From: Ichthyophis bannanicus
Taxonomy: Eukaryota > Chordata > Amphibia > Gymnophiona > Ichthyophiidae
Direction: 5' to 3'
Assembly (NCBI GenBank): GCA_033557465.1
Contig: CM066037.1
Coordinates: 203,917,156 to 203,981,155 of the forward strand
Length of the DNA: 64,000 nucleotides
Of this stretch, positions 20,930-33,588 are shown in pieces; positions within the stretch are counted from its first letter, which is position 1; each line of letters begins with the position of its first letter. The translations under genes were made by a program, and so were the position numbers. Under the pieces are notes generated by a model. The model saw nothing but the letters and a program-made list of their open reading frames with translations. It was not told the origin of the DNA and made no database searches.

Positions 20930-23085
20930 CATACAACTAGAGAACTTAGCCTTTCTAGCTCTGGGAAACCCAGAGCCCCTCACCATTCCAGGAAGGTTGA
21001 CTTACTTTGCTCCCAGATGGGAGCAAATCACAGCAGAGCAATGGACCCTCTCATCATAAAGGAAGGGTACAAGCTTCACTTCTTAAACCTTCGTCCTCAC
21101 ACCATGGTGAAACAGTTCAATTCTCCAACATCTCTCCTCAACCTTCTAGGTCAGGAGATTGCTACCCTTCTTGCCCAAGGGGCAATAGAAGAAGTACCTC
21201 TTCTTCAACAGGGCTCAGGGTTCTACTCCCTTTATTTTCTTATCCCAAAGAAAACAGGGGGCTACAGACCCATATTAAATCTCAGAGAATTGAACAAGTT
21301 TCTATTCAAGGAGAAATTCAGAATGATTTTTCTAGGGGCTCTGCTTCCATATCTTCAGAGTCAGGATTGGCTTTGTTCTCTAGATCTCAAGGATGTGTAC
21401 ACCCATGTCCTCATCCATCCAACACACAGAAGGTTCCTTCGGTTCCTTTTTCAAGGAAAGCACTACTGATACAGGGTGCTTCCTTTCGGTCTGGCCTCTG
21501 CACCAAGGGTGTTCACGAAATGCATGGCAGTAGTAGCTGCATTTATTTATTTTTATTTTATTTATTACATTCTCTTATATACCGCGCTATTCTGCATCAG
21601 TGCGGTTTACATTGAACAAACTGAAATTACATTGAACAGGGCATTATAACTTGGAGATAACTATTTTACAGGGAACATGGGCTATGGAGGGTTAAGTGGC
21701 TTGCCCAAGACCACAAGGAGCACCAGTGGGACTAGAAACCCCAGTCCTTCCGGCCCAAGGTTGCTGTTCTCTAGTGGGATTTGAACCCCCGACCTTCCGG
21801 CCTGAAGTACCTTGCCCCAACCACTAGGCCACTCCTCCACTCCGCACTTTAGGAATATTCGTATTCCCATATCTGGACGACTGGCTCATTCGAGCCCCAT
21901 CCCAATCAGAGGCCCAGACTTGTCTAACCTGCACAGTGCGTATCCTTCAGTACTTGGGACTAGTAATAAACATCCCAAAATCCAGTCTCACCCCTACTCA
22001 GTCTCTGGAGTTCATAGGGGCCTTGCTGGATACCACAACTGCAAGGGCCTACGTCTGGTGCAGTTAGCCTCCCAGATTCAGTTAAAGACCCAATTAACTG
22101 CTCGAGAGATGTTACAACTATTAGGCCACATGTCATCCACCGTTCATGTGGTTCCATATGCTCGCCTTCACATGAGGGCAGCTCAGTGGACTTTGTCCAC
22201 CCAATGTACTCAGGCATCAGGTTGCCTGTCAGACAAAATAGCAAACTCCAGTCGTCTATTTTGGTCTCTCCAGTGGTGGAAGTCCTCTCAAAACCTGTTG
22301 CTGGGGTCCCCTTTTCAGCAACCGCTACCCCAAGCAACTCTCACAACAGATGCTTCTCCAAAGGGTTGGGGAGCTCATCTGCAAGATCTCTCCACCCAGG
22401 GCATCTGGTCTCCACAGGAGACCTCTGCATATCAATCTATTGGAACTCAGAGCAATATTCTTAGCTCTGAGTGTTCCATTCCCTGCTCAGCTACAGGACA
22501 GTCCTCATCCATACGGACAATCAAGTAGCCATGTACTATGTAAACAAGCAGGGAGGGACTGGCTCTCTGTCGCTTTGCAACGAAGCTTTGCGACTGTGGG
22601 CCTTTGCCAGAGAGCATCACATCCATCTTCTGGCAGTATATCTTCCAGGTATTCAAAACTCTTGGGCGGACAGATTCAGTCGAGTTCTGGTCCCTCCACA
22701 TGGAAAAGGTAGCTAGGATTTTTCGAATTTGGGGAACCCCGGACATAGACCTCTTTGCAAGTCCATGGAATGCCAAACTTCCCCGGTTCTGTTCCAGAAT
22801 TCCGTGTCAGGGAGTTCAGACCAAGGATGCCTTCCTCCTTTACTTGGGTCAAGACTTCCTTTATGCCTTTCCACCAATTCCCCTAATTCCCAAAACACTA
22901 TTCAAGCTTCAGAGAGATCGAGGGACCATGATCCTCATAGCACCACATTGGCCACGCCAAGTGTGGTACCCTCTACTTCTGCATCTCTCTCAAGCTCCTT
23001 TCCTGGACTTAGGCTCTGCACCAGACCGTCTGTCTCAGGAAGAGGGAACATTGTGGCACCCAAACCCCCAGTCGCTCCATCTCAG
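20930..23085 (+). pseudogene. A3 pol: RT, RNase H, methyltransferase-like (broken)
   Basis: RT starts in a frame overlapping the gag end. It shows GFYSLYFLIPKKTGGYRPIL and the LDLKDVYTHV block. Then come a TGA at 21467-21469 (where A4 has a Gln codon), the SINE at 21544-21843, and the FPYLDDWLI catalytic motif near 21860-21890. RNase H has TTDASPKGWGAH (22340-22375) and VLIHTDNQVAMYYVNKQGG (22498-22560). The methyltransferase-like part has DIDLFASPWN and LYAFPPI (22743-22880). Several small indels spread these over different frames. Confidence 0.85.
21544..21843 (-). mobile_element. tRNA-derived CORE-SINE (MIR-like) inserted in A3 RT
   Basis: Reading the minus strand from 21843, the A box TGGCCTAGTGG and B box GGTTCAAATCC are Pol III promoter boxes of a tRNA-like head. 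The CORE segment with CTTGGGCAAGCCACTTAACC resembles the MIR core. A 3' tail follows with the same ACCGCACTGATGC…GCGCGGTATA block and TAAA tail as the L2-like LINEs here. A second, diverged copy of the B-box segment (near 21740-21780) shows an internal duplication of roughly 50 bp. Removing it restores A3 RT. Confidence 0.85.
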
Positions 23086-23639
23086 GGCTTGGTTGCTGAG
23101 GGCCTAGACCTTCAAGATTTTCATCTCTCTCAACAAGTCAGAGATGTTATTCATGCCTCTAGGAAGCCTTCTACTAGACGTTCCTATGCTTTCATATGGA
23201 AAAGATTCACCATTTGGTGTTCAGAGAAGGGTCTAAACCCTCTTGCAATACCTCTGAATTCTCTACTAGAGTATCTCCTGCATCTATCCCATGCAGGCCT
23301 GAAGACGAATTCAGTAAGAGTCCATTTGAGTGCTATTGCAGCGTCCCTCAAGCCTCTCAGTGGACAACCTATCTCCTCTCACTCTCTTATAGCAAGATTC
23401 TTGAGAGGCCTTCTTTTAACTAAACCTCCCATTAGACCACCTCCAGTGGCATGGGACTTAAACCTGGTTCGTGGCCAGCTTATGAAGCCACCCTTTGAAC
23501 CTTTAGCCACCACCACCTCCTTGAAATTTCTTTCTTGGAAAGTTGTTTTTCTCATTGCAGTCACCTCAGCACGCCGCATCAGTGAGTTGCAAGCTTTGGT
23601 GGCTAATCCACCTTATACCTTATCCACACCATCCAAGAA

Positions 23640-25250
23640 GCGCGTGGAAGATACCATCGCTACCCTCAACACCACCACTGCACAAACCGACCCCTGCCCC
23701 GCCTTTTGGATAACAGATTTACGCAGTGAACTCAGCCCATTAATCACAAGAATGATGAACCTATCTTTCTTAACTGGATATTTCCCCTCAGCGCTCAAAC
23801 AAACATCCTTTAGACCTCTTTTGAAAAACCCTAAGCTCGACCCAAGTAAAGTTGAATCTTTCAGACCCAAAGCTAGCATACCCCTCCTAGCTAAGATAAT
23901 TGAGAAAGAAGCACAAAGACAAATACAAGATCACATTGATACCGCCTCCCCACTAGACCATTGTCAACATGGCTTCAGGGAGTACCACGGCGTTAAAACC
24001 CTCCTGATCACCCTTTTCAACAATATTATCACAGGTATCGACAACATCCGTCAAGGTTTCGTGCTTATCTTCTTAGACATCGCTGCAGCTTTCAACTCGG
24101 TACACCACGGTCTACTCTTAGGGGGACTAGAAGAAAAGGGCATCAACGGCATCGCTCTTGATTGGTGCAAATCATACCTTGATGGAAGATGGCAGCATGT
24201 ACAATCCGGAGCAGCAGCATCTAAACCTTTCCACCAAAGACAGGGTGTACCTCAATGGTCTTCTTTATCATCACTCATGTTTAACATCTACATACAACCC
24301 ATCTGCAATATCATCAGGTCATTCAAGGTTGACTGTCTAATATACGCCGATGACATTCTGCTCTTCATGCCATTCTCCACAGTGAAATTAGACCTCTCCC
24401 CACTGATTGAATGTTTTGATGCAGTGTCCGAATGGCTTCTGTCTCAAAACCTCCGTATTCAACACAAGAAAACGGAGGTGCTCTTTATCACGAGAGACCA
24501 GAGTTTCACCCCGCCACCCCATATAAAAGTGAAAGAAGCCGAGCTCCAAACAAAATCCACAATTCGATACTTCTCTGTGTGCTGTGCTTTCCTGTCTAAT
24601 CAATGTGTTTATACCTCAAAAAAATTTCCTGTCATGATTTGACAATTTCCAATCTGTAATCAAACCGCTGCTGATCGCTGGAAGTAGCGGTATACAAATG
24701 TATACTAAATAAATAAAAAATAAATAAATATCCAACACAGTTAGAGCCATGTACTTCAAAATCCGGACACTCAGACACCTTCGCGCCCTACTAGACCCAG
24801 ACGATTTCCGGACAGTATATCAAGCCTTAATCTTACCCCACTTCGACTTTGCCAATGCTATTCTTCAAGGTCTCCCACAGTCCACGTTGAATTCTCTACA
24901 ACTTGCCATGAATGCCGCTGCCAGAGTCCTCTATGGAGCATTGAGGAGTGACCACGTAACGCCTATATTAATGCAGCTCCACTGGCTCCCCATACATGGA
25001 AGAGTTCTGTTCAAGACCTTGTTACTCACATTCAAATACATTAATGGAATCACTTCCTCTTCACTAATAGACCTCATTCAGCCCATTCCGCCCAACAGAA
25101 CTAGGAGAACAACTTCCTCAAACGCTCTAGTAATCCCAAAGGCATCAACAAAAACGCACACGAACAACATCAAACAGGGCTTTCAGCCTTTATGCCCCAA
25201 ATTGTTGGAACACATTACCACCAGAGATTCGTGCTGTCACCGATCTAGCA
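23640..25250 (+). pseudogene. L2-like LINE reverse transcriptase (broken)
   Basis: RT blocks in order: FRPKASIPLLAKIIEK, HGFREYHGVKTLL, FLDIAAAFNSVHH (catalytic Asp), GVPQWSSLSSLMFNIYI, and LIYADDILLF with the YADD catalytic pair near 24340-24360. After an insertion at about 24575-24728 the C-terminal part continues (RTLRHLRALLDPDDFRTVYQ, HWLPIHGR). Loss of the 5' end and the insertion make it non-functional. Confidence 0.82.
24575..24728 (+). mobile_element. Short LINE/SINE tail inserted inside the L2-like LINE
   Basis: The RT frame is interrupted after KSTIRYF. The intervening roughly 150 bases end with CGGTATACAAATG and a TAAA-type tail (24700-24728), the same class of tail as the surrounding L2 family. 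RT coding resumes at about 24735. The left boundary is uncertain because no target duplication is clear. Confidence 0.55.
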
Positions 25251-26199
25251 CAATTTGGAAAGGCACTCAAATACCACTTATTCCGCCGGTATTACCAGGT
25301 TAGTTAGACACCAACTCAATTACACCTCCTCCATATTTGACTACCTGCGTAAGAGAATATCCTAATCCGCAACACAATGCATACTGAACATATGTAAATA
25401 GTTCCAGTTCATATTTCTCTATGTTATCCAAGTTGCCTTTCCTGTTCTCTGTAAAACCAAACTGCTTGATGTTATGGTCCTTTGTTTTTATGTAAACCGC
25501 GCTGATGCTAAATAGTGCGGTATGTAAGAGATTGTAATAAATAAATAAATAAATACAAGGTTCCATCATGATAAGGTAGTCCTCAGGACCAATCCACACT
25601 TTATGCCTAAAGTGGTCTCGCCTTTTCATCTGAACCAGGAGGTATATTTACCTGTCTTTTTTCCAGGACCTCATGCATCAAATGCAGAGAGGAATCTTCA
25701 TACCTTGGATTGTAAGAGAGATCTCGCTTTCTACTTACAAAGAACACAGCAACATAGAAAGTCTTCTCAACTCTTTGTTGCTTTTGACCCTTCTCATTTA
25801 GGACTTCCAGTCTCTAAGAGAACACTGTCCAGCTGGGTTGCTCAGTGTATTTCTTTCGCCTATCAGAGTAAGAACATTTCTCTGGAGGGCCATGTCACAG
25901 CTCACAATGTGAGAGCCATGGCAGCCTCAATGGCTCATCTAAACTCGGTGTCCATCGACCAGATCTGTTGAGCGGCCACCTGGGCCTCGGTTCACACCTT
26001 CACAGCCCATTACTGTTTGGACAAGGACTCCCGCCAGGATGCCTCGTTTGGTCAGGCTGTTCTCAAACACCTGTTCCATTCCTAATCAACTTCTACCCAC
26101 CTACCCTGGTTGGATGCCAGAGATCCATGGGGGGGAAGTGGAGCCCTCTGCAAGGGCACACAACCATGGGGTCTCTCCCTGGCATCTGCAGCTAGGGAG

Positions 26200-26300
26200 T
26201 CCCCATATGTGAAGACTCATTCCTGCTTGTTCCTGGAGATAGCACAGTTACTTACCTGTAAGAGGTGATCTCTGGGAACAGCAGGAATAAGTTTTCACAA
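26200..26300 (+). repeat. A3 internal complementary region (ICR)
   Basis: It contains the reverse complement of the left end (CCATATGTGAAGACTCATTC…CCTGGAGAT), followed directly by the reverse complement of the right end (AGCACAGTTACTTACCTG…GTCTTCACA type). This is the joined-ends copy that DIRS elements use when making a circle. Confidence 0.88.
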
Positions 26301-26394
26301 CCCACCCACCTCCCCTAGGAGTTGTATCTCTCTATCTATCTTTCCTTTCTTCTCTCTCTCTTTGTCTCAGCTTTAAAACTTGAACTGGAGAGAG

Positions 26395-26572
26395 GCGGTT
26401 AGGAAAGGCGGGAAGGCAGCGCGCAGGTGCTGTGGGATGCTCCCAAAAGCTTTCTTACTGGACGCTGGGGAGCGTTCCCGCGCAGGCTCCGTTGGTACCG
26501 ACGATACCCATATGTGAAGACTTATTCCTGCTGTTCCCAGTGATCACCTGTTACAGGTAAGTAACTGTGCTT
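26395..26572 (+). repeat. A3 right inverted terminal repeat
   Basis: This is the inverted partner of 17706-17875, ending CACCTGTTACAGGTAAGTAACTGTGCTT. The palindrome is altered to GTTGGTACCGACGA in this copy. Confidence 0.88.
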
Positions 26573-26982
26573 TCCTTACTCGTGCTACCCTAGACTCCTT
26601 TGAGTCTGTTAGCAGGACTTCTGCTATAGCTATAAGGGCACGACGTAGAGCCTGGCTTCAGGCCTCAGACTTGGACAAATGGGCACAGGAAAGACTGGGA
26701 AATTCTCCTTGTACTGGAGAGAATCTCTTCAACAGGGAGTCTTTACTTCAGGTTACTCAGTTCTCCACTGACTTTCCTTTTTCCAGAGGCTGCTCTGCGC
26801 CTTCTTCTTTCCCAGTAGTTAGGAAATGTCCTACCAAACTTTCAACTCCTAAGGGGAGAAGGTTTTACCCATCATCTGCCCATCATTCAGATGTCCCTAT
26901 ACAGGGGAAACATCGTTCTAGTCTGAGCAATCCACAACCTCAACAGGGTCAACAAACCCAGCAGTTGCAGGGTTTTAAATAG
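26573..26982 (+). pseudogene. A2 gag, C-terminal part
   Basis: It continues directly from 17705 with SFESVSRTSAIAI, RARRRAWLQASDLDKW and ERLGNSPCTGENLF, matching A3/A4 gag. It ends with a Gln-rich tail (QQGQQTQQLQGFK) at 26982. It has fewer lesions than the A2 pol that follows. Confidence 0.8.
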
Positions 26983-29330
<2,348 letters not shown>

Positions 29331-29340
29331 GCTGGGGAGT

Positions 29341-29440
29341 CCCCATATGTGAAGACTCATTCCTGCTTGTTCCTGGAGATAGCACAGTTACTTAGCTGTA
29401 ACAGGTGATCTCTGGGAACAGCAGGAATAAGTCTTCACAA
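29341..29440 (+). repeat. A2 internal complementary region
   Basis: It holds the reverse complement of the A2 left end, then of its right end, in the same arrangement as at 26200 and 47119. It lies 90 bp before the right ITR. Confidence 0.85.
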
Positions 29441-29529
29441 CCCACTCACCTCCCCTAGGAATTGCATTTTCTCTATCTCTATCTTTCCCTTCCTTGCTTC
29501 GCTCTCTCTCTTTGTCTCAGCTGTAAAAC

Positions 29530-29710
29530 TTAACTGAGGATAGGCAGTTGGGAAGGCGGGAAGGCAGCGCGCAGGCATGTTGGGATGCTTCCAAAAGCTT
29601 TCTGATTGGATGCTGGGAAGCGTTCCCGCGCGGACTCCGTCGGTACCGACGTACCCATATGTGAAGACTTATTCCTGCTGTTCCCAGAGATCACCTGTTA
29701 CAGGTAAGTA
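29530..29710 (+). repeat. A2 right inverted terminal repeat, cut by B2
   Basis: This is the inverted partner of 6320-6485, with the palindrome CGTCGGTACCGACG at 29639-29652. It stops at CAGGTAAGTA (29710), where B2 begins. The missing ACTGTGCTT lies at 35475-35483. Confidence 0.9.
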
Positions 29711-29890
29711 AAGCGTAGTTACTCACCTGTAACAGGTGTTTTCCAGGAGCAGCAGGAATCAGTCCTCACATATGGGTGATGTCGGCGCCGACGGAGCCCT
29801 CGCGGAGCAGTTTTCCCCAGCTTTCAAAGAAAGCCTTTGGGAATTGCAGCGCGCATGCGCGGTCGCCTTCCCGCCCAAGGGTACCATCTT
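29711..29890 (-). repeat. B2 right inverted terminal repeat (element sense)
   Basis: In the element's sense this ends GTTACAGGTGAGTAACTACGCTT. The palindrome GTCGGCGCCGAC is at 29788-29799. It pairs with 35330-35474. Confidence 0.9.
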
Positions 29891-29976
29891 AGCCAGTCAG
29901 ATGACATAGCTAAAAAAGACAGCATAAAAATTTGCAAAAAACTTAAGCAGATGATTGCAACTCCAAGGGGAGGAGG

Positions 29977-30082
29977 GAGGGTTGTGAGGACTGATTCCTG
30001 CTGCTCCTGGAGAACACCTGTTACAGGTGAGTAACTACGCTTTCTCCAGGACCAAGCAGGAAGTCAGTCCTCACATATGGGA
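29977..30082 (-). repeat. B2 internal complementary region
   Basis: On the plus strand the right-end sequence (CACCTGTTACAGGTGAGTAACTACGC) runs straight into the left-end sequence (TTTCTCCAGGACCAAGCAGG). The junction sits at about 30040. It is the clearest head-to-tail joint of ends in the window. Confidence 0.9.
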
Positions 30083-30217
30083 CTCCCAAGCTTAAGGCTA
30101 CCGGAGACCCTAAGCACAAAAATGAGCTCCCTCTAGCTCAGCAGCACAGAAGGAAGGAATCTTCGCTGAATTATTACCCACCGGTAGCCCACATCCGGGA
30201 TGGAGGGTAGGAGTTGC

Positions 30218-31279
30218 TCAAACCTCAAAGAGATTACGGAGGACTGCCTGTCCGAAAGCACTGTCCCTGCGGGACTCCCTCTCGAGACAGTAATGGACCG
30301 CAAAAGTCTGGCTCGAAGACCAAGTAGCGGCCCGGCAGATGTCTGCCAGCGGAACAGAGCGGAGGTAAGCCACTGACGTAGCCTTTGCCCGAACACAATG
30401 AGCCGTGACTCGACCATCCAAGGAGAGTCCGGCTGCCCCATAAGCCCAAGTGATACAGTCCGCAACCCAGATGGACACAGTACGCTTGGAGACCGGGAGT
30501 CCCAATTTATTGGGATCAAAAGACACAAAAAGCTGAGCAGCTTTACGGTGCTCCCGCGTACGGTCAAGGTAGAAGTTCAATGCTCTTCTACAGTCCAGGG
30601 TATGGAGGACCATTTCAGCTCGGCTGGAGTGTGGTCTGGGAAAGAAGGTCGGAAGTACCACCTACTGATTGATGTGAAAAGGGGAGACCACTTTTGGAAG
30701 AAATTTTGGGTGAGTCCGTAGGACTACCCTATTTTTGTAGAACCGAGTGTAAGGGGGATCAGACACGAGGGCCTGCAATTCACTTACGCGTCTAGCGGAA
30801 GTGAGGGCTATCAAGAACAATGTTTTCCAAGAAAGAAAACGGAGAGAACAGGTAGCCATAGGTTCAAAAGGCGGACAGGTGATCCGCTGTAAAACCACAT
30901 TCCGATCCCAGTCAGGTGCTGGCGGGCGCAGAGGTGGTTTAAGTAGAAGGAGACCTCGGAGAAACCTCGCTACGAGAGGGTCGCTGGAAAGCGGTCTGCC
31001 GTCCACCGGCACATGATGTGCTGAAAGAGCACTGAGGTGAACTTTGACGGAGTTGGACTTAAGTCCCAGATTAGAGAGGTATAGCAAGTACTGCAAGATC
31101 ACCGACACCGGGCAGGAGAAGGGATCCTGAGACTGTTGTGTACACCAAACGGAAAAGCGACGCCATTTAAGGGCGTAGCATTTGCGGGTAGAAGGTCGCC
31201 GCGAAGCCAGGACGACCTCTTCCACCTCCGCCGGCAGGAGAAGGGGAGCAAGGACTACCCTCTCAGCAGCCAGGCCATT
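30218..31279 (-). pseudogene. B2 tyrosine recombinase (one in-frame TAG)
   Basis: It opens near 31279, where the pol frame is closing, in a different frame. Blocks: VVLASRRPSTRKCYALKW, RFSVWCTQQSQ, KVHLSALSAHH, first catalytic Arg in TSARRVSEL, PKVVSPFHINQ, HxxR in HCVRAKATS and the tyrosine in HYCLERESR. The only lesion seen is TAG at 30662-30664, at a place where relatives have Glu or Val. About 350 codons in all, a normal DIRS recombinase size. Upstream codons of this frame (up to 33091) are a shadow of pol. Confidence 0.88.
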
Positions 31280-33588
31280 AGATTGAGAGATCTGAGGTTG
31301 GGGTGTAGCAGAGACCCCTGATCCTGAGTGAGGAGATCCGGTTGGAACCCCAGAGGGAATGGATCCTCTACCGCTAATTGCAGCAGGGGTGGAAACCACG
31401 GCTGTCTGGGCCAGCGAGGGGCCACCAGGATCATGGAAGCTTTGTCTCGGAGAACCTTGAAAAGAGTTCGAGAGACTAGCGGGATGGGAGGAAAAGCATA
31501 CAGGAGGCTCTCCGACCATGAGAGTAGAAAAGCGTCTGCCGCAACTCGAAGGGGATGTGGCTGACGAGAGCAGAAGCGAGGAAGTTGCCGGTTGAGAGGA
31601 CTGGCAAAGAGATCCATCGTGGGGAGGCCCCACTTTAGAAAGAGCTTCTGAACTACCAAGGGATCCAGGCGCCACTCGTGCGGCTGGAGGATCCTGCTGA
31701 GTTTGTCCGCCAGGCAATTTTCTTGGCCTGGGAGATAAACTGCCTTGAGAACAACGCCTTGACTGACGGCCCAAGAGCAGAGCTTCTGTGCTTCCCGACA
31801 GAGAAGGAAGGAGCCCGTGCCCCCCTGCTTGTTCACGTAGAACATGGCAACTTGATTGTCCGTCTGGACAAGGACGGACTGGTGAGAGGTCAAGTGGGAG
31901 AAAGCCTTGAGAGCCAGGCGGATCGCTCTGAGCTCCAGGAAGTTGATCTGCTGAGTAGACTCCCACGTGGTCCAGAGGCCCTGAGTACGTGCCCCTTGGC
32001 AATGTGCTCCCCAACCCAGGAGGGACGCATCTGTCGTCAGCACCTGGGCCGGCTGAGGTGACTGAAAAGGCATGCCGAGTACCAGGTTCGGCCGATGAAG
32101 CCACCACCGTAGAGACGAGGCCAGCGGCTCGGAGACGCGCACTAGGTCTGCTAGGCCGCCTGTGGCTTGTTGCCACTGCTTGCGAAGACACCATTGAGCA
32201 GGCCGCATATTCAGGCGGGCATTGGGGGTCACATGGACGGTGGAAGCCATATGGCCGAGCAGTCTCAGGAAGCGCCTGGCGGAGACCAGGGGCTGGCTGC
32301 GAAAACGGTCGGCTAGGTCCATGAGCCGTTGAGCCCTGTCGAGAGGCAGGAAAGCTCGTGCCTGAGGAGTGTGCAGTCTTGCGCCGATGAACTCGAGATC
32401 CTGTGAGGGGAGCAAAGTGGACTTTGCGAAGTTTATGACAAAGCCCAAGTACTGCAGAAGAGTCACCGTGCGGTGTGTGGCGTTGGTGACCTCCGGAGCG
32501 GACGCTGCACTGATGAGCCAGTCGTCGAGGTACGGAAAGACATAGAGGCCGTGAAGCCGGAGATGGGCCGCCACTACCGCGAGACATTTTGTGAAGACTC
32601 GCGGTGCGGAGGACAGGCCAAAGGGCAGTACTCTGTACTGGTAATGATTTCCTGCCACCACAAACCTTAGGTATTGGCGGTGGCTTGGGTGGATGAGGAT
32701 GTGCGTGTAGGCATCCTTTAGATCCAAGGAGCATAGCCAATCTCCCTGCTGGAGGTAGGGCAGAAGGATTCCAAGGGTAAGCATTTTGAACTTTTCCCGC
32801 ACGAGGAACCTGTTGAGGTTGCGCAAGTCCAGGATGGGTCTGAGGCCTCCTGTCCTTTTTGGTACTAGAAAATACCTGGAATAAAAGCCTTGACCTCTCA
32901 GGTGGTGGGGCACCGGTTCCACCGCCTGTTCCTGTAGAAGACCTGCTAACTCCTGAAGGAGTAAGTCCCTGTGCAGAGGGAGTCGTGGAGGTTCTCCCGG
33001 GAAATAGGAGGGAGGGACCTGGTGGAAGTGGAGAAGATAGCCTTCTCTTACGACTTGAAGCACCCAGGCATCTGAAGTGATGCTGGACCACCTGTGGGCG
33101 AAGTGAACCAGCCGGCCTCCGGTGCTGGGAGGAGCCAGCGGAGGGGGAGAGGCTATGCTGAAGGAGTCAAAAGCCCCCACCCTGCTGAGCAGGTGCTGGT
33201 GGTGCAGGATTGGGGGCTTGCTGCCTACGGGACCCGTTACCCCGTCCCTTGGCCTGCTGGCCCTGTTGGGGAGCTGCGGGGGCCTGATATTGGGGGTAGT
33301 GTGTATAGGCAGCTGCCTTTCTCGGGTAAAAGGACTTCTTTCCCGAGCCCTTCTTTTTCTGGGAAGGGGCGGAGGTCTTCCTAGAAAGCCTAGTCCTGGT
33401 GAGAGTCTCTGTCTCAAGTTGTGCAGCCTTCTCGTCCATAGGTTTGCTAAAGAGGTTTTCACCTCGGCAGGGGACATCGACCAACTTGTCCTGCACCCAG
33501 GGCTCAAGGTCAGACGACTGAAGCCAAGCCTGTCGGCGGGCACCGATGCCGGCTGCGGCCACTCGAGCCGATGCTTCAAAGCCATCAT
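31255..33588 (-). CDS. B2 pol: RT, RNase H and methyltransferase-like domain
   Basis: An open frame of 777 codons; the first 140 overlap gag and may not be translated. RT: RGQGFYSRYFLVPKRTGG (231-248), catalytic Asp289 in SLDLKD and YLDD at 353-356. RNase H: Asp520, Glu552, Asp577 and Asp628 (LADKLSR). Then comes a segment with MDLFASPLN (658-666) and YAFPPI (697-702). It resembles the Dam-type methyltransferase known from DIRS elements, but with Phe where the catalytic motif has Asp or Asn. The protein copies element RNA into DNA. No lesion is visible. The start codon is unclear, so it may depend on gag overlap or reinitiation. Confidence 0.88.
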   Translation of the reverse strand: MMALKHRLEWPQPASVPADRLGFSRLTLSPGCRTSWSMSPAEVKTSLANLWTRRLHNLRQRLSPGLGFLGRPPPLPRKRRARERSPFTRERQLPIHTTPNIRPPQLPNRASRPRDGVTGPVGSKPPILHHQHLLSRVGAFDSFSIASPPPLAPPSTGGRLVHFAHRWSSITSDAWVLQVVREGYLLHFHQVPPSYFPGEPPRLPLHRDLLLQELAGLLQEQAVEPVPHHLRGQGFYSRYFLVPKRTGGLRPILDLRNLNRFLVREKFKMLTLGILLPYLQQGDWLCSLDLKDAYTHILIHPSHRQYLRFVVAGNHYQYRVLPFGLSSAPRVFTKCLAVVAAHLRLHGLYVFPYLDDWLISAASAPEVTNATHRTVTLLQYLGFVINFAKSTLLPSQDLEFIGARLHTPQARAFLPLDRAQRLMDLADRFRSQPLVSARRFLRLLGHMASTVHVTPNARLNMRPAQWCLRKQWQQATGGLADLVRVSEPLASSLRWWLHRPNLVLGMPFQSPQPAQVLTTDASLLGWGAHCQGARTQGLWTTWESTQQINFLELRAIRLALKAFSHLTSHQSVLVQTDNQVAMFYVNKQGGTGSFLLCREAQKLCSWAVSQGVVLKAVYLPGQENCLADKLSRILQPHEWRLDPLVVQKLFLKWGLPTMDLFASPLNRQLPRFCSRQPHPLRVAADAFLLSWSESLLYAFPPIPLVSRTLFKVLRDKASMILVAPRWPRQPWFPPLLQLAVEDPFPLGFQPDLLTQDQGSLLHPNLRSLNLMAWLLRG

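Larger units (their letters stand above)
23619..25556 (+). mobile_element. L2-like LINE inserted in A3 recombinase
   Basis: The flanks share ATAC (23615-23618 and 25553-25556), and A4 shows the uninterrupted target (CCTTATACAAGG). The LINE is 5'-truncated. It carries RT coding, then a 3' tail with AACCGCGCTGATGC and TAGTGCGGTATGTAA and a TAAA repeat (25537-25552). A second TAAA tail at 24700-24728 marks a further insertion inside it. Confidence 0.88.
23090..26083 (+). pseudogene. A3 tyrosine recombinase (split by an L2-like LINE; one stop)
   Basis: The N-terminal part (23090-23618) has the core-binding region (SRKPSTRRSYAF, FTIWCSEKG, RVHLSAIAASL) and the first catalytic Arg in TSARRISEL. 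The LINE enters at 23619. The C-terminal part (25557-26083) has PKVVSPFHLNQ, the HxxR block (HNVRAMAAS) and the tyrosine in HYCLDKDSR. A TGA at 25969-25971 lies between HxxR and the tyrosine. The enzyme would have joined the element circle to target DNA. In this copy it is dead. Confidence 0.85.
17706..26572 (+). mobile_element. A3: family A DIRS element inserted in A2 gag
   Basis: A3 runs from ATCTCCAGGAAC (17706) to GTAACTGTGCTT (26572). Its order is ITR, gag, RT, RNase H, methyltransferase-like domain, recombinase, ICR (26200-26300) and right ITR (26395-26572). Three younger insertions sit inside: a CR1 piece in gag (19414-20402), a SINE in RT (21544-21843) and an L2-like LINE in the recombinase (23619-25556). 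It is close to A4 in sequence, so the two can be used to find each other's lesions. Confidence 0.92.

Noticed and set aside
21770..21843. tRNA gene on the minus strand
   Set aside because: The A and B boxes belong to a SINE head. It continues into a CORE and LINE-like tail and does not fold as a complete tRNA.
31280..33091. Long open stretch upstream of the B2 recombinase, in the same frame
   Set aside because: It is the shadow of pol in another frame: Pro/Ser-rich, without motifs, and only the part after about 31279 matches recombinase.
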